38,555 nt of DNA from assembly GCA_905478855.1 (NCBI GenBank), contig CAJQKF010000101.1, forward strand, positions 1 through 38,555. The letters run 5' to 3'. The stretch comes from an uncultured Gammaproteobacteria bacterium (lineage in GTDB: Bacteria; Pseudomonadota; Gammaproteobacteria; Arenicellales; CAJQKF01). The notes under the pieces were generated by a model that worked only from the letters and a program-made list of their open reading frames with translations, made no database searches and had not been told where the DNA came from. This document shows positions 16,149-24,749 of the stretch, in pieces (position 1 is the stretch's first letter; each line of letters opens with the position of its first letter). Made by a program: the position numbers and the translations under genes.

Positions 16149-17132
16149 ATGACAGACAAAACGGTTATAACTTCTATCGCAGAAGTTTTTCACAGAAAAT
16201 CAGAACGATTGGGGCTACGTATTGTCGCCGGTGAGCGCGGACTATCGCGAGAAATGGCATTACTCGACTCTACAATAGTAAATGTTAATATTGTTGGCTA
16301 CCTCGATGATCAAAAATCATTAGCCGTTCAAATTACAAATCCGGAGATTCATAAGGATCTATTATCAAACGAAAAAAAATGGAAGGACTCAATAACAACA
16401 CTTTTTAAACAAAAAAGAATTATTGTCTTTATCATTGCTGATGACTTGCCGGTGCCGGAGTGGCTTGTCTCCCTCGGAGATTTGCACAACATTTGCGTCT
16501 ATCAATCGTCCGTCTCACACTCCATGCTGTTCGAACGATTACAACATCAAACTGCACGAAAACTGGTTAAGAAAACTAACCTACACGGCGTATTACTGTC
16601 GATAAAAAATGTCGGCACGCTGGTTACTGGACCAAGTGGTATCGGAAAAAGTGAGTTGGCGCTAGACCTGTTAAACAGAGGTCATCGCTTGGTTGCTGAT
16701 GATGTAGTCCAAGTCTATCGTTCATCCCCTTATAAAGTTAGTGGGTATTGCCCGGAGATCCTTAGAGGGCACCTTGAAATTCGCGGTTTAGGCATACTCA
16801 ATGTCGCTAGTATTTTTGGTAATACATCCATCTTGGATACATTACCTATCGACTTAATTATCCGACTTGAACATAAGGACTTGAATCCCGAAGTCGAGCA
16901 TAATCGACTCATACCAAGAATTCGTAATTTTGAAATTCTTTCCACGAGCATTCCGGAAGTAACACTGATGGTGGCTCCTGGAAGAAACCTCGCAACCCTA
17001 ACCGAGGCTGCCGTTCGAACTCATATTGAATACCAATTCGGGAAGGATCCAGTTAGGGAATTTATTGAAAGTCAGAAGAAACTCATCGAACGCCGAGATA
17101 CCCTGTTGAGCAAATATCGTAAAGATTCTTAA
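16149..17132 (+). CDS. hprK: HPr kinase/phosphorylase HprK
   Basis: 327 residues, normal size for HprK. It phosphorylates and dephosphorylates HPr on a regulatory serine. The P-loop GPSGIGKS is at 161-168, the catalytic His of the LHGVLL motif at 146, the downstream acidic VADDVV follows, and the HprK signature LEIRGLGILNV is intact. E. coli lacks this gene; it occurs between ptsN and rapZ in many other Proteobacteria. An intact target serine in the adjacent HPr gene suggests a working pair. Confidence 0.95.
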   Translation: MTDKTVITSIAEVFHRKSERLGLRIVAGERGLSREMALLDSTIVNVNIVGYLDDQKSLAVQITNPEIHKDLLSNEKKWKDSITTLFKQKRIIVFIIADDLPVPEWLVSLGDLHNICVYQSSVSHSMLFERLQHQTARKLVKKTNLHGVLLSIKNVGTLVTGPSGIGKSELALDLLNRGHRLVADDVVQVYRSSPYKVSGYCPEILRGHLEIRGLGILNVASIFGNTSILDTLPIDLIIRLEHKDLNPEVEHNRLIPRIRNFEILSTSIPEVTLMVAPGRNLATLTEAAVRTHIEYQFGKDPVREFIESQKKLIERRDTLLSKYRKDS

Positions 17133-17185
17133 CAGTTTCTTGTTACGTTTAACCATCGACAATACTGATACGAAGTCACGTTGAC

Positions 17186-18067
17186 ATGAAACGGAAAAAC
17201 CAAAACTCAGGGCTGCTTATCGTCTCTGGACAATCCGGCTCCGGAAAAACAGTTGCGTTAAACGCTCTCGAAGATCTCGGTTACTATTGTATAGATAACC
17301 TACCAGCAGTTATGTTGCCGCAATTTACCGAGTTATGTTTAGACCAACACCGTGAATTTGGCAATTTCCCAGCTGCAGTTGCAATAGATTCGCGCAACCG
17401 TGCCTTCCTTGAATCATTACCGAAAAATTTAAATGCACTTGAGCGTCTAGGTATCGACTACCGCATAATATTTCTTGAATCAGACGAAAATGCTCTAGTT
17501 AAACGATTTAGTGAAACACGACGTAAACACCCACTGACAAACAACATCACACCCCTTATCGATGGTATTCGCCAGGAGCGTGAGCTACTCGCTCCCCTTT
17601 CTGAGCGAGCCGTTCGCAGGCTAAATACTTCACTAATGACACCCCACGAATTACGGCGACTCATTCGAGACATAGCCGGCATAGAAACGTTTTCTGGCCC
17701 TGTGGTGATGTTTGAATCGTTTGGTTTTAAATACGGAACGCCTGTTGATGCGGATTTCGTTTTCGACGTTCGATGTCTTCCTAATCCACATTGGAATGAA
17801 ACACTCAGACCGATGAGTGGTCTTGACGAGCCTGTAGCGAAATTTCTCGATGACGAACCTCAAGTTCAAAAAATGCTTGAGCATATACAGTCTTTTATCG
17901 AACATTGGCTGCCAAACTTTCATCAAGAAAACCGCAGCTATATTACAGTTGCCATTGGATGTACCGGAGGGAAGCATAGATCTGTCTACATGGTTGACAA
18001 GCTCAGCCGATATTTTTCTGCGAAAGAAACCCATGTGCAAATATGGCATCGGGAAATTTCGCTTTAA
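17186..18067 (+). CDS. rapZ: RNase adapter protein RapZ
   Basis: 293 residues (E. coli 284). A P-loop protein that in E. coli guides RNase E to the GlmZ small RNA and so controls GlmS and amino-sugar supply to the envelope. The Walker A motif SGQSGSGKT lies at about 14-22. Family blocks ALEDLGYYCIDNLPA and the C-terminal IGCTGGKHRSVYM are intact. It sits between hprK and the HPr gene, as in related proteobacterial clusters. Confidence 0.95.
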   Translation: MKRKNQNSGLLIVSGQSGSGKTVALNALEDLGYYCIDNLPAVMLPQFTELCLDQHREFGNFPAAVAIDSRNRAFLESLPKNLNALERLGIDYRIIFLESDENALVKRFSETRRKHPLTNNITPLIDGIRQERELLAPLSERAVRRLNTSLMTPHELRRLIRDIAGIETFSGPVVMFESFGFKYGTPVDADFVFDVRCLPNPHWNETLRPMSGLDEPVAKFLDDEPQVQKMLEHIQSFIEHWLPNFHQENRSYITVAIGCTGGKHRSVYMVDKLSRYFSAKETHVQIWHREISL

Positions 18068-18077
18068 CCTCTAAGTA

Positions 18078-18356
18078 ATGATTATGCATATTGAACGCGA
18101 AATTGAGATAATAAACAAGCTCGGACTGCATGCCCGTGCTGCCGCAAAACTGGTTAATGTTGCATCAAGCTTCTCCAGTGAAATCGAAATTGAATATAAT
18201 GGCGAAAGTATTAATGCGAAAAGTATTATGGGGTTAATGATGTTGGCCGCGGCTTGTGGGTCAACCGTAAAACTAAGTGTCAGCGGTGACGACTACGAGG
18301 AGGCTATCGCAAGCATTGAAGCACTTTTTAATGATCGTTTTGGAGAAGAAGAATAA
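18078..18356 (+). CDS. ptsO: Phosphocarrier HPr/NPr
   Basis: 92 residues. The EI-phosphorylated histidine lies in KLGLHARAAAKL (His18, or 16 if the second ATG at 18084 is the start). The HprK target serine is present in NAKSIMGLMML (Ser49 from the first Met, corresponding to Ser46). It accepts phosphate from the adjacent EI and passes it to EIIA-Ntr. Ten bp after rapZ and directly abutting ptsI, so one operon. Confidence 0.92.
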   Translation: MIMHIEREIEIINKLGLHARAAAKLVNVASSFSSEIEIEYNGESINAKSIMGLMMLAAACGSTVKLSVSGDDYEEAIASIEALFNDRFGEEE

Positions 18357-20081
18357 ATGCTGGCATTACACGGCACGGGTATTGGATCAATCGCAATAGG
18401 GAAGGCGTTGGTACTTGATTCCGTAACCACCGAAGTTACCACCCATACCCTTGAAGAATCAGCGCTTGAAAATGAGTGCAAACGTTTTGCAAAAGCAGTT
18501 CAACGAGCAAAAAATGGTTTGATTGATCTGAAAGATAACTTACCAAAATCAAGTCCACCCGAACTTTCAGCACTTCTTGAAGCTCATATCCTTATGCTAA
18601 AAGACCCGCTGTTGACTGTAGAAACACTGAGATTAATTAAATCCGCTCGGATAAATGCCGAAGCAGCGTTGCAACAACAAGCTGAAAAGCTTTTTGCGGT
18701 ATTTGATCGTATGGAAGATGAATACCTAAGAACGAAAAAACAAGATATTCGGCAGGTGGTTGACCGAATACACGCTGAGCTGATCGATGAAACCAAATTA
18801 TCGCGTGTTTCAGATGAAAACTTGAAAGATCGTATTTTAGTGGTTAACGATCTTACACCCGCTGATGCCGTTCGGTTTCGGCATAAAAAAATGGCCGGGT
18901 TTGTAACCAATCTTGGAGGGCCAATCTCCCATACCGCAATATTGGCACGCGGCATGCGGCTTCCAGCGGTACTCGGTTTACATGGTGCATGCAGAATGAT
19001 TCGCGACAACGATTTAGTTGTTGTGGACGGAAACTCAGGCAGTATTCTTATAAACCCAGACAAAGATATTCTTTCGCAATTCCAAAGTAAGATTATCCTC
19101 CAACAAAAACGCAATAGGGGCCTTCATTCACTACGCGATTTATCCTGCACCACCGACGACGGCGTACCAATCGAGCTTAATGCTAACATTGAACTCCCCG
19201 AGGACGTCGATGCCGCTATCGCCGTAAGCGCCAAAGGTGTTGGTTTATATCGGACAGAATTTATGTTCATGAATCGGGAAGCGCCTGGCGAAGAGGAACA
19301 ATATCAAGCTTATAGCAGGGTAATCAAAGCTATTGATGGGCCAGTTACTATTCGCACTCTTGATTTAGGAGCCGATAAGCAAGTAGATGGTGGCCGCATA
19401 GATACCAGTACTTCTAATCCGGCGCTTGGCTTACGAGCTATCCGTCTGTGTCTCGCTAACCCTAGTCTGTTTATTCCTCAACTCAAAGCAATATATCGAG
19501 CATCTGTGCACGGAAATGTGAGAATAATGATTCCAATGTTATGTAGCATTTCAGAGCTGGAACAAGTAATGGTTATTATTCGTGAGGTAAAAAACAGCCT
19601 TGAACAAGCTTGTATTCCCTTCAACCCAGATATACCGATAGGCGGTATGATAGAAGTGCCAGCTGCGGCGATTGCGGCCGACGTATTTGCTCGCCGACTT
19701 AGCTTCTTATCATTAGGCACCAACGATTTGATACAGTATACGCTGGCGATAGACCGTGTAGATGACGAAGTCACCTATCTTTATGACCCATTACATCCAG
19801 CCGTGTTGAGATTGATTCGAAACACTATAGAAGCGGGAGAACAAAACAAAATCCCGGTTTCAATGTGCGGGGAAATGGCGGGAGACCCTATTTATACCCG
19901 CTTACTTCTTGGCTTAGGTTTGAAAGAATTCAGTATGGATCCGACATCATTACTCAGCGTGAAACAAGTTATTCTGAGCAGCAATGTGACTCAGCTATCA
20001 GAATATGCCCGAACCGCACTCGATCAACTGGATATGGTAAAACTCAACGATCTACTGACCTCACCGGAATTATTGCATTGA
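18357..20081 (+). CDS. ptsI: PEP-protein phosphotransferase (PTS enzyme I)
   Basis: 574 residues, the length of EI-type proteins. The phosphohistidine is His192 in GGPISHTAILARG. The PEP-binding barrel shows GVGLYRTEFMFM, TIRTLDLGADK, GGMIEVPAA, LGTNDLIQYTLA and MCGEMAGD. Enterobacterial EI-Ntr (PtsP) has an extra N-terminal GAF domain; this protein does not. No membrane EIIB/EIIC genes are in view, so the relay is probably regulatory. It abuts the HPr gene and its TGA overlaps the next start. Confidence 0.95.
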   Translation: MLALHGTGIGSIAIGKALVLDSVTTEVTTHTLEESALENECKRFAKAVQRAKNGLIDLKDNLPKSSPPELSALLEAHILMLKDPLLTVETLRLIKSARINAEAALQQQAEKLFAVFDRMEDEYLRTKKQDIRQVVDRIHAELIDETKLSRVSDENLKDRILVVNDLTPADAVRFRHKKMAGFVTNLGGPISHTAILARGMRLPAVLGLHGACRMIRDNDLVVVDGNSGSILINPDKDILSQFQSKIILQQKRNRGLHSLRDLSCTTDDGVPIELNANIELPEDVDAAIAVSAKGVGLYRTEFMFMNREAPGEEEQYQAYSRVIKAIDGPVTIRTLDLGADKQVDGGRIDTSTSNPALGLRAIRLCLANPSLFIPQLKAIYRASVHGNVRIMIPMLCSISELEQVMVIIREVKNSLEQACIPFNPDIPIGGMIEVPAAAIAADVFARRLSFLSLGTNDLIQYTLAIDRVDDEVTYLYDPLHPAVLRLIRNTIEAGEQNKIPVSMCGEMAGDPIYTRLLLGLGLKEFSMDPTSLLSVKQVILSSNVTQLSEYARTALDQLDMVKLNDLLTSPELLH

Positions 20082-20389
20082 GCAACTGCGCTGGAAGCGA
20101 ACCTTATGCTTTACAGGTATTAGGAAATAGCATGGAACCAGAATTTCCTAATGGATGTATTGTTATTGTCGAGCCCGGCGGCGTTCTACTCGACGGTTGT
20201 TATGTAATTGCTAATCAACCTGATGATGATGTGGTGTTAAGACAACTACGTTTGCTTGATGACTCTTGGGTTCTAACATCGTTAAACCCCGACTACGAGG
20301 ATCAACAAATAGACGGCATCGCTAATATCAAAGGAAGAGTAATACAACGCGCTGGGCGCAGGCGAGCGGATCGTAAATCCTATATTTAG
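20078..20389 (+). CDS. Small S24-like (LexA/CI C-terminal type) protein, probably peptidase-inactive
   Basis: 103 residues, only the S24 fold with no helix-turn-helix. The LexA-type serine region is VLGNSMEPEFPNGCIVIVEP. Where LexA and related proteins have the catalytic Lys (as in VKRL or LKQL), this one reads VVLRQLRLL, so the Lys appears to be Arg. Self-cleavage is therefore unlikely. The open frame extends upstream inside ptsI; I choose TTG 20078, which overlaps the ptsI stop (TTGA). Tight coupling to ptsI suggests a function linked to the PTS relay, but none is known to me. Confidence 0.72.
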   Translation: MSNCAGSEPYALQVLGNSMEPEFPNGCIVIVEPGGVLLDGCYVIANQPDDDVVLRQLRLLDDSWVLTSLNPDYEDQQIDGIANIKGRVIQRAGRRRADRKSYI

Positions 20390-20476
20390 CCTCGTATACA
20401 ATCTTTAGTCTATTTATACAAGCACAGTAATGTTTCTGCAACACTCCAACCGGGTTTCATTAAATCTACATCTAGA

Positions 20477-22345
20477 TTACATCCTATCAGTTGCAATATA
20501 TTCTGCAATGGTGTCAAGAAACTGCTGCCCATAAGTGCGTATTTTATAAGCACCTACACCACTAATTCCACCTAGCTCAAGCTCTTCCGTGGGCTGAATT
20601 TTAGCCATCTCCTTTAATGTACGATCATTAAAAACCGTGAACGGCGGAACACCTTTGGTACGTGCTATATCAAGACGCAAAATCCGCAGCTGCTCAAATA
20701 AGTCTTGTTGTCGACGAGATAGATCGGTATGCACGTCTTGTTGTCGTCTGGACGATTTTGAGCCCACCGCGACACGGCGTAACTTTAGCTTCTGTTTACC
20801 TTTTAGTAGATCACGACAGCTTTCGTTTAATTTTAGAACTCCAAGTCCTTCGTGATCAACATCCACAAACCCAAAGGCTAGCAGCTGACGAAACAGAATA
20901 CGCCATTGTTGATAATCAATATTTCTACCAATACCATATGTACTCAGTTGAGCATGTCCATTCGACTCAATACGGTGGTTAACTCGTCCCAACAAAACAT
21001 CGGTTAAGTAACCCACTCCAAACCTTTGCCCGGTTCGATAAATACACGATAGTGCTTTGCGGGCTGCCTCAGTTGCATCCCAACTTTCCGGTGGATATAA
21101 ACAATTATCACAAGCCCCACAGTTGCCATCGTATTCTTCATCAAAATAAGCTAACAAGACCTTACGACGACAATCAATAGTTTCCGTATACGCCATCATG
21201 GATTCAAGTTTGGACTGCATCACCCGAACGATTTCAGGCACAGCATCAGATTGCCGCACCATCTGTCGCAATAACACAAGATCTTGCATGCCAAAGCTCA
21301 TCCATGCTGAAGCAGAGTCTCCATCACGGCCCGCCCTGCCGGTCTCCTGATAATACGCCTCAATAGATTTCGGTAAGCTCAAGTGAGCAACAAACCTAAC
21401 ATCAGGCTTATCAATTCCCATTCCAAAAGCCACTGTCGCAACAATGATCACCCCGTCATCAAATTGAAAACGGTTTTGATTACGTCGTCTTTCTGCATCT
21501 GTCATTCCTGCATGGTACGGCAGTGCCACACGTCCTTTCGTGGCTATCCAATCGGCTACTTTTTCAACTTTCTTGCGGGAGAGACAATATACAATTCCAG
21601 AATCAGACGGATGGTTAGATTGAAGAAACTGCCACAAGCGATCCAGAGGTTTTAATCCATCGTCAATTTGATAATGAATATTTTCGCGATCGAAACTATC
21701 GATAAATTGATCGGCTTCTGCCAGATCCAACTCAGTCACTATTTCCTGACGGGTACGCACATCTGCGGTCGCTGTCAGTGCAATACGTGGGATATTGGAA
21801 AATCGCTCATGCAACTGCCGCAGCTGTTGGTATTCTTTACGAAAATCATGCCCCCATTGAGAAACACAATGAGCTTCATCGATCGCAAACAACGCAATTT
21901 TCGAACGGCTTAATAACGATAATAAACGTTCTGTTAACAACCTCTCTGGGGCTACATAAAGAAGCTGTAGCTCTCCCTTCAATAATTGCTTTTCTATTAC
22001 TTGCTGCTCGTCATAGGCCAAACTAGAATTCAGATAAGCAGCGGTTACGCCGAGTTCCAATAATGAACTTACCTGATCTTCCATCAATGCTATTAAGGGC
22101 GATACAACAACTCCGGTACCTTGCAATAATAGCGATGGAATTTGGTAACACAGCGACTTACCGCCACCCGTTGGCATTAAGACAAGACAATCTCTACCCT
22201 CACATACGGCATCAATAGCTAGCTTTTGCGTTTCATGAAAACTCGAATATCCAAATACTCTTTCAAGAACATCCAAAGCAGATGAATCTGCATATATTTC
22301 TTGGCCAACATTAGATGGAGCCAAAGAACTTACCATTGCATTCAT
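20477..22345 (-). CDS. recQ: ATP-dependent DNA helicase RecQ
   Basis: 622 residues (E. coli 609). A 3'-5' helicase for recombination and repair. Walker A MPTGGGKS is at 57-64, DEAH at 156-159 followed by CVSQWGHDFRKEY, and helicase motif QETGRAGRDG is present. The zinc cluster (CRRKVLLAYFDEE ... CGACDNC), the winged-helix RQC region and a C-terminal HRDC domain (LFEQLRILRLDIA to the end) complete the normal architecture. It begins 12 bp after the NarL-like gene, so it is probably the last gene of the kinase-regulator operon. Confidence 0.95.
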   Translation of the reverse strand: MNAMVSSLAPSNVGQEIYADSSALDVLERVFGYSSFHETQKLAIDAVCEGRDCLVLMPTGGGKSLCYQIPSLLLQGTGVVVSPLIALMEDQVSSLLELGVTAAYLNSSLAYDEQQVIEKQLLKGELQLLYVAPERLLTERLLSLLSRSKIALFAIDEAHCVSQWGHDFRKEYQQLRQLHERFSNIPRIALTATADVRTRQEIVTELDLAEADQFIDSFDRENIHYQIDDGLKPLDRLWQFLQSNHPSDSGIVYCLSRKKVEKVADWIATKGRVALPYHAGMTDAERRRNQNRFQFDDGVIIVATVAFGMGIDKPDVRFVAHLSLPKSIEAYYQETGRAGRDGDSASAWMSFGMQDLVLLRQMVRQSDAVPEIVRVMQSKLESMMAYTETIDCRRKVLLAYFDEEYDGNCGACDNCLYPPESWDATEAARKALSCIYRTGQRFGVGYLTDVLLGRVNHRIESNGHAQLSTYGIGRNIDYQQWRILFRQLLAFGFVDVDHEGLGVLKLNESCRDLLKGKQKLKLRRVAVGSKSSRRQQDVHTDLSRRQQDLFEQLRILRLDIARTKGVPPFTVFNDRTLKEMAKIQPTEELELGGISGVGAYKIRTYGQQFLDTIAEYIATDRM

Positions 22346-22357
22346 AAATTCAAAGTT

Positions 22358-23017
22358 TCAAGTGTCGGGCGCATGTCTGCACACACCTTTCTCGACAGCC
22401 ATAACGGCCGCTTCGACTCTGGAATGTACTTTGAGCTTCCTCAATATGGCTTTCACGTGTAACTTGACCGTTCCATCTGAAATGTTTAGATGCCGAGCAA
22501 TCACTTTATTGCTCTGCCCCTCAGATAAGTGACAAAGTATTTCCAGTTCTCTGCGGGTTAATGCCTTAAATGGCGAGGTTGTTTCCGTAATTTCACTACT
22601 GTTACCATTCTTAACAATACTTGCCAGCGCACCTGTTAAACCCGGAGCCACAACCGTATCCCCGCGCTCTATGGCTCGTAATGCGAACATTAGTTCATCG
22701 GGTTCCATATCCTTTAGTAAATAGCCCCGAGCGCCATTTCGCAAACATTCAGCAAGGTCATTTTGTTCAGCACTGGTTGTTAATATCACTACGGGTAAAT
22801 CCGGCTTCTCCCTAGAGAGTTGACGAAGAAACTCGTTGCCATTGGTGCCAGGCATGCGTAAATCAAGCAAAACCACATCGGGTTGATGCTCTTCTATCAA
22901 CAATCTACCTTGTTCGGCATCACCAACCGCGGCAATTACCTTGACACGACGGCGCTCCAATAAGGCAACCAAACCTTCACGAAACAACGCATGATCATCT
23001 ATCAATAACACACGCAT
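22358..23017 (-). CDS. NarL/FixJ-type response regulator
   Basis: 219 residues. The receiver domain holds the acidic pocket LLIDDHALFREG and the phospho-Asp 52 in VVLLDLRMPGTNG, with switch Thr and Lys102 (LLKD). A LuxR-type helix-turn-helix is at about 150-210 (LTRRELEILCHLSEGQSNKVIARHLN). It is the cognate of the kinase just upstream, whose coding region it overlaps by 23 bp. The regulon is unknown. Confidence 0.92.
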   Translation of the reverse strand: MRVLLIDDHALFREGLVALLERRRVKVIAAVGDAEQGRLLIEEHQPDVVLLDLRMPGTNGNEFLRQLSREKPDLPVVILTTSAEQNDLAECLRNGARGYLLKDMEPDELMFALRAIERGDTVVAPGLTGALASIVKNGNSSEITETTSPFKALTRRELEILCHLSEGQSNKVIARHLNISDGTVKLHVKAILRKLKVHSRVEAAVMAVEKGVCRHAPDT

Positions 23018-24518
23018 TAATGCACTCTCTTACGCTTTGTACAGGAATAAATTCAAGCATAACACGAGTCCCTTCGCCAGTTTCACTTTCAACCTGAAGT
23101 GATCCATCAATAACTGCAGCGCGCTCCTGCATAATTGATAAACCGTAATGCTGGTCAGAAACATCGACTGCCTTTAGAGGATCAAACCCACACCCATCAT
23201 CCTCAATCAACAATCGATAAAATGTACCCGAATTGCGAAGCAAAACCCTCACATTACTTGCAGCACTATGTTTGCGAATATTAGCAAGGGATTCGGTAAC
23301 AATACGAAGAACGTTAATTTCTTCTTCCGATTCCAACGTAACATCGTCCCATTCATTATGGAAGTATGTCTCAATCTTCGTTTCCTTACGAAACCTCAAC
23401 AACGCAGACTGTATTGCCGGAATCAAGCCACCGCCGTAAATCGGGGCCCTAAAATGAGTAATCAATTCACGCACTTCAATATTAGCTTCCTTAATTCCAG
23501 CTTCAATACGCTCCAATTCAGTCCATACTACTGCGTCCCTCTCATGCCGTAGCATTTCGTCAAGAACCCGCACCTGAAACTTAAGACTAGCTAATGTTTG
23601 GGCAAGTGAATCATGAAGTTCGTTAGCCAAATGCATCCTCTCGCGCACTCTAGGAGCGAGACCCACCTCGCTCTCCAGTCTAGCCCTTTCTATTGCCATC
23701 CCCAACTGACGCCCAATACTAACCAATAATTCTCGGACGTCATCCGAGATTGAGATCTTACCCCGCTCAATGAACAGAAAGTACACACCATTAATAACTG
23801 AGAGGTACTGTAATGGCACGATAAGTATCTCGAACCTGGTTAATGAAGCGTCAGGGCAATATCCGGCGCTTCGCATATCATCAAGCACCCGGTCCATTCG
23901 AATATCAACTTCAGACGAAAAAGGATCACAATAATCGACACAAAACTTTTCGACTTCTGTTAATGACGAATCGAAATTTAATTCTGCTATAGGTAATTCT
24001 GAAACCTGATTTTTTAATCTCGCACTCGCGGCTTTCGCGCCGACAGCATCTGCCGAAGTATGCATTAAACGCGATATTAGATTTTCCACCTCGGTAGCAA
24101 AATTTATACCACGCACTACATCATACAGAAGTTGTAACGATCTGGTTTTTGACTCCAAATTTTTACGCTGCAGTTCCAGCTGACCCTCCATATCATCTGC
24201 AAGAGCTTCCAGCCATTCGGAAGCTCTATTAACATCGTCAATCAATCCACTACTGCTATGTGGCTGTTCCACTAAACGCGCGCGTAAATTACCTTGGCGA
24301 ATTTCCCCTGCCCAGTCCGCCATATCGCTCAACGGTTGCTGCAATTCAGTTTGGATAAATCGCACGTATAAAGCGATGCATATAACATTGACAATACCCG
24401 CAAGAATAACTATCGATAGCAGCCAATTCGTTCTAGCAGGAGCCATTATCGCCAGTATGCCGATACCCAGCAGAATAATTAAAGATGCAGTATAACCACA
24501 CAACAATGCTTTTCTCAT
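22995..24518 (-). CDS. NarX-type sensor histidine kinase (HisKA_3)
   Basis: 507 residues. Two membrane segments (about 10-26 and 33-54) are separated by only a few residues, so no periplasmic sensor domain is possible, unlike NarX. A HAMP-like linker (55-110), a coiled coil, and a GAF-like region (about 140-280) follow. The dimerisation-phosphotransfer helix has His302 in NELHDSLAQTLASLKF, and the ATPase domain shows NIRKHSAA and DDGCGFDP. The signal is likely cytoplasmic or membrane-derived. Confidence 0.9.
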   Translation of the reverse strand: MRKALLCGYTASLIILLGIGILAIMAPARTNWLLSIVILAGIVNVICIALYVRFIQTELQQPLSDMADWAGEIRQGNLRARLVEQPHSSSGLIDDVNRASEWLEALADDMEGQLELQRKNLESKTRSLQLLYDVVRGINFATEVENLISRLMHTSADAVGAKAASARLKNQVSELPIAELNFDSSLTEVEKFCVDYCDPFSSEVDIRMDRVLDDMRSAGYCPDASLTRFEILIVPLQYLSVINGVYFLFIERGKISISDDVRELLVSIGRQLGMAIERARLESEVGLAPRVRERMHLANELHDSLAQTLASLKFQVRVLDEMLRHERDAVVWTELERIEAGIKEANIEVRELITHFRAPIYGGGLIPAIQSALLRFRKETKIETYFHNEWDDVTLESEEEINVLRIVTESLANIRKHSAASNVRVLLRNSGTFYRLLIEDDGCGFDPLKAVDVSDQHYGLSIMQERAAVIDGSLQVESETGEGTRVMLEFIPVQSVRECINACVIDR

Positions 24519-24749
24519 GAACTAATAATAAACCCGATGCCGTACTTTATCTATTCAAGTTAAGTAATAAAATGCTCAAACAAGCTCATCACTTAAGAAA
24601 CCCATCGATACACCTAAGTTGATCCGCTGATAAAGACGATTCATCAACTACTACTTCATAGTAAACGACGATAACGGCGCACATTAACAACCTATACTCG
24701 CCGCATATATCGGAGAATATCAGCTCTCCTGCAATATACCGCCGTCATT

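Noticed and set aside
18584..19114. 176-residue minus-strand ORF inside ptsI
   Set aside because: Fully within the conserved ptsI gene and with serine/arginine-rich shadow composition.
19865..20077. Upstream extension of the S24-like gene into ptsI
   Set aside because: The extension has no S24 similarity and overlaps the conserved ptsI end; the TTGA junction is a better start.
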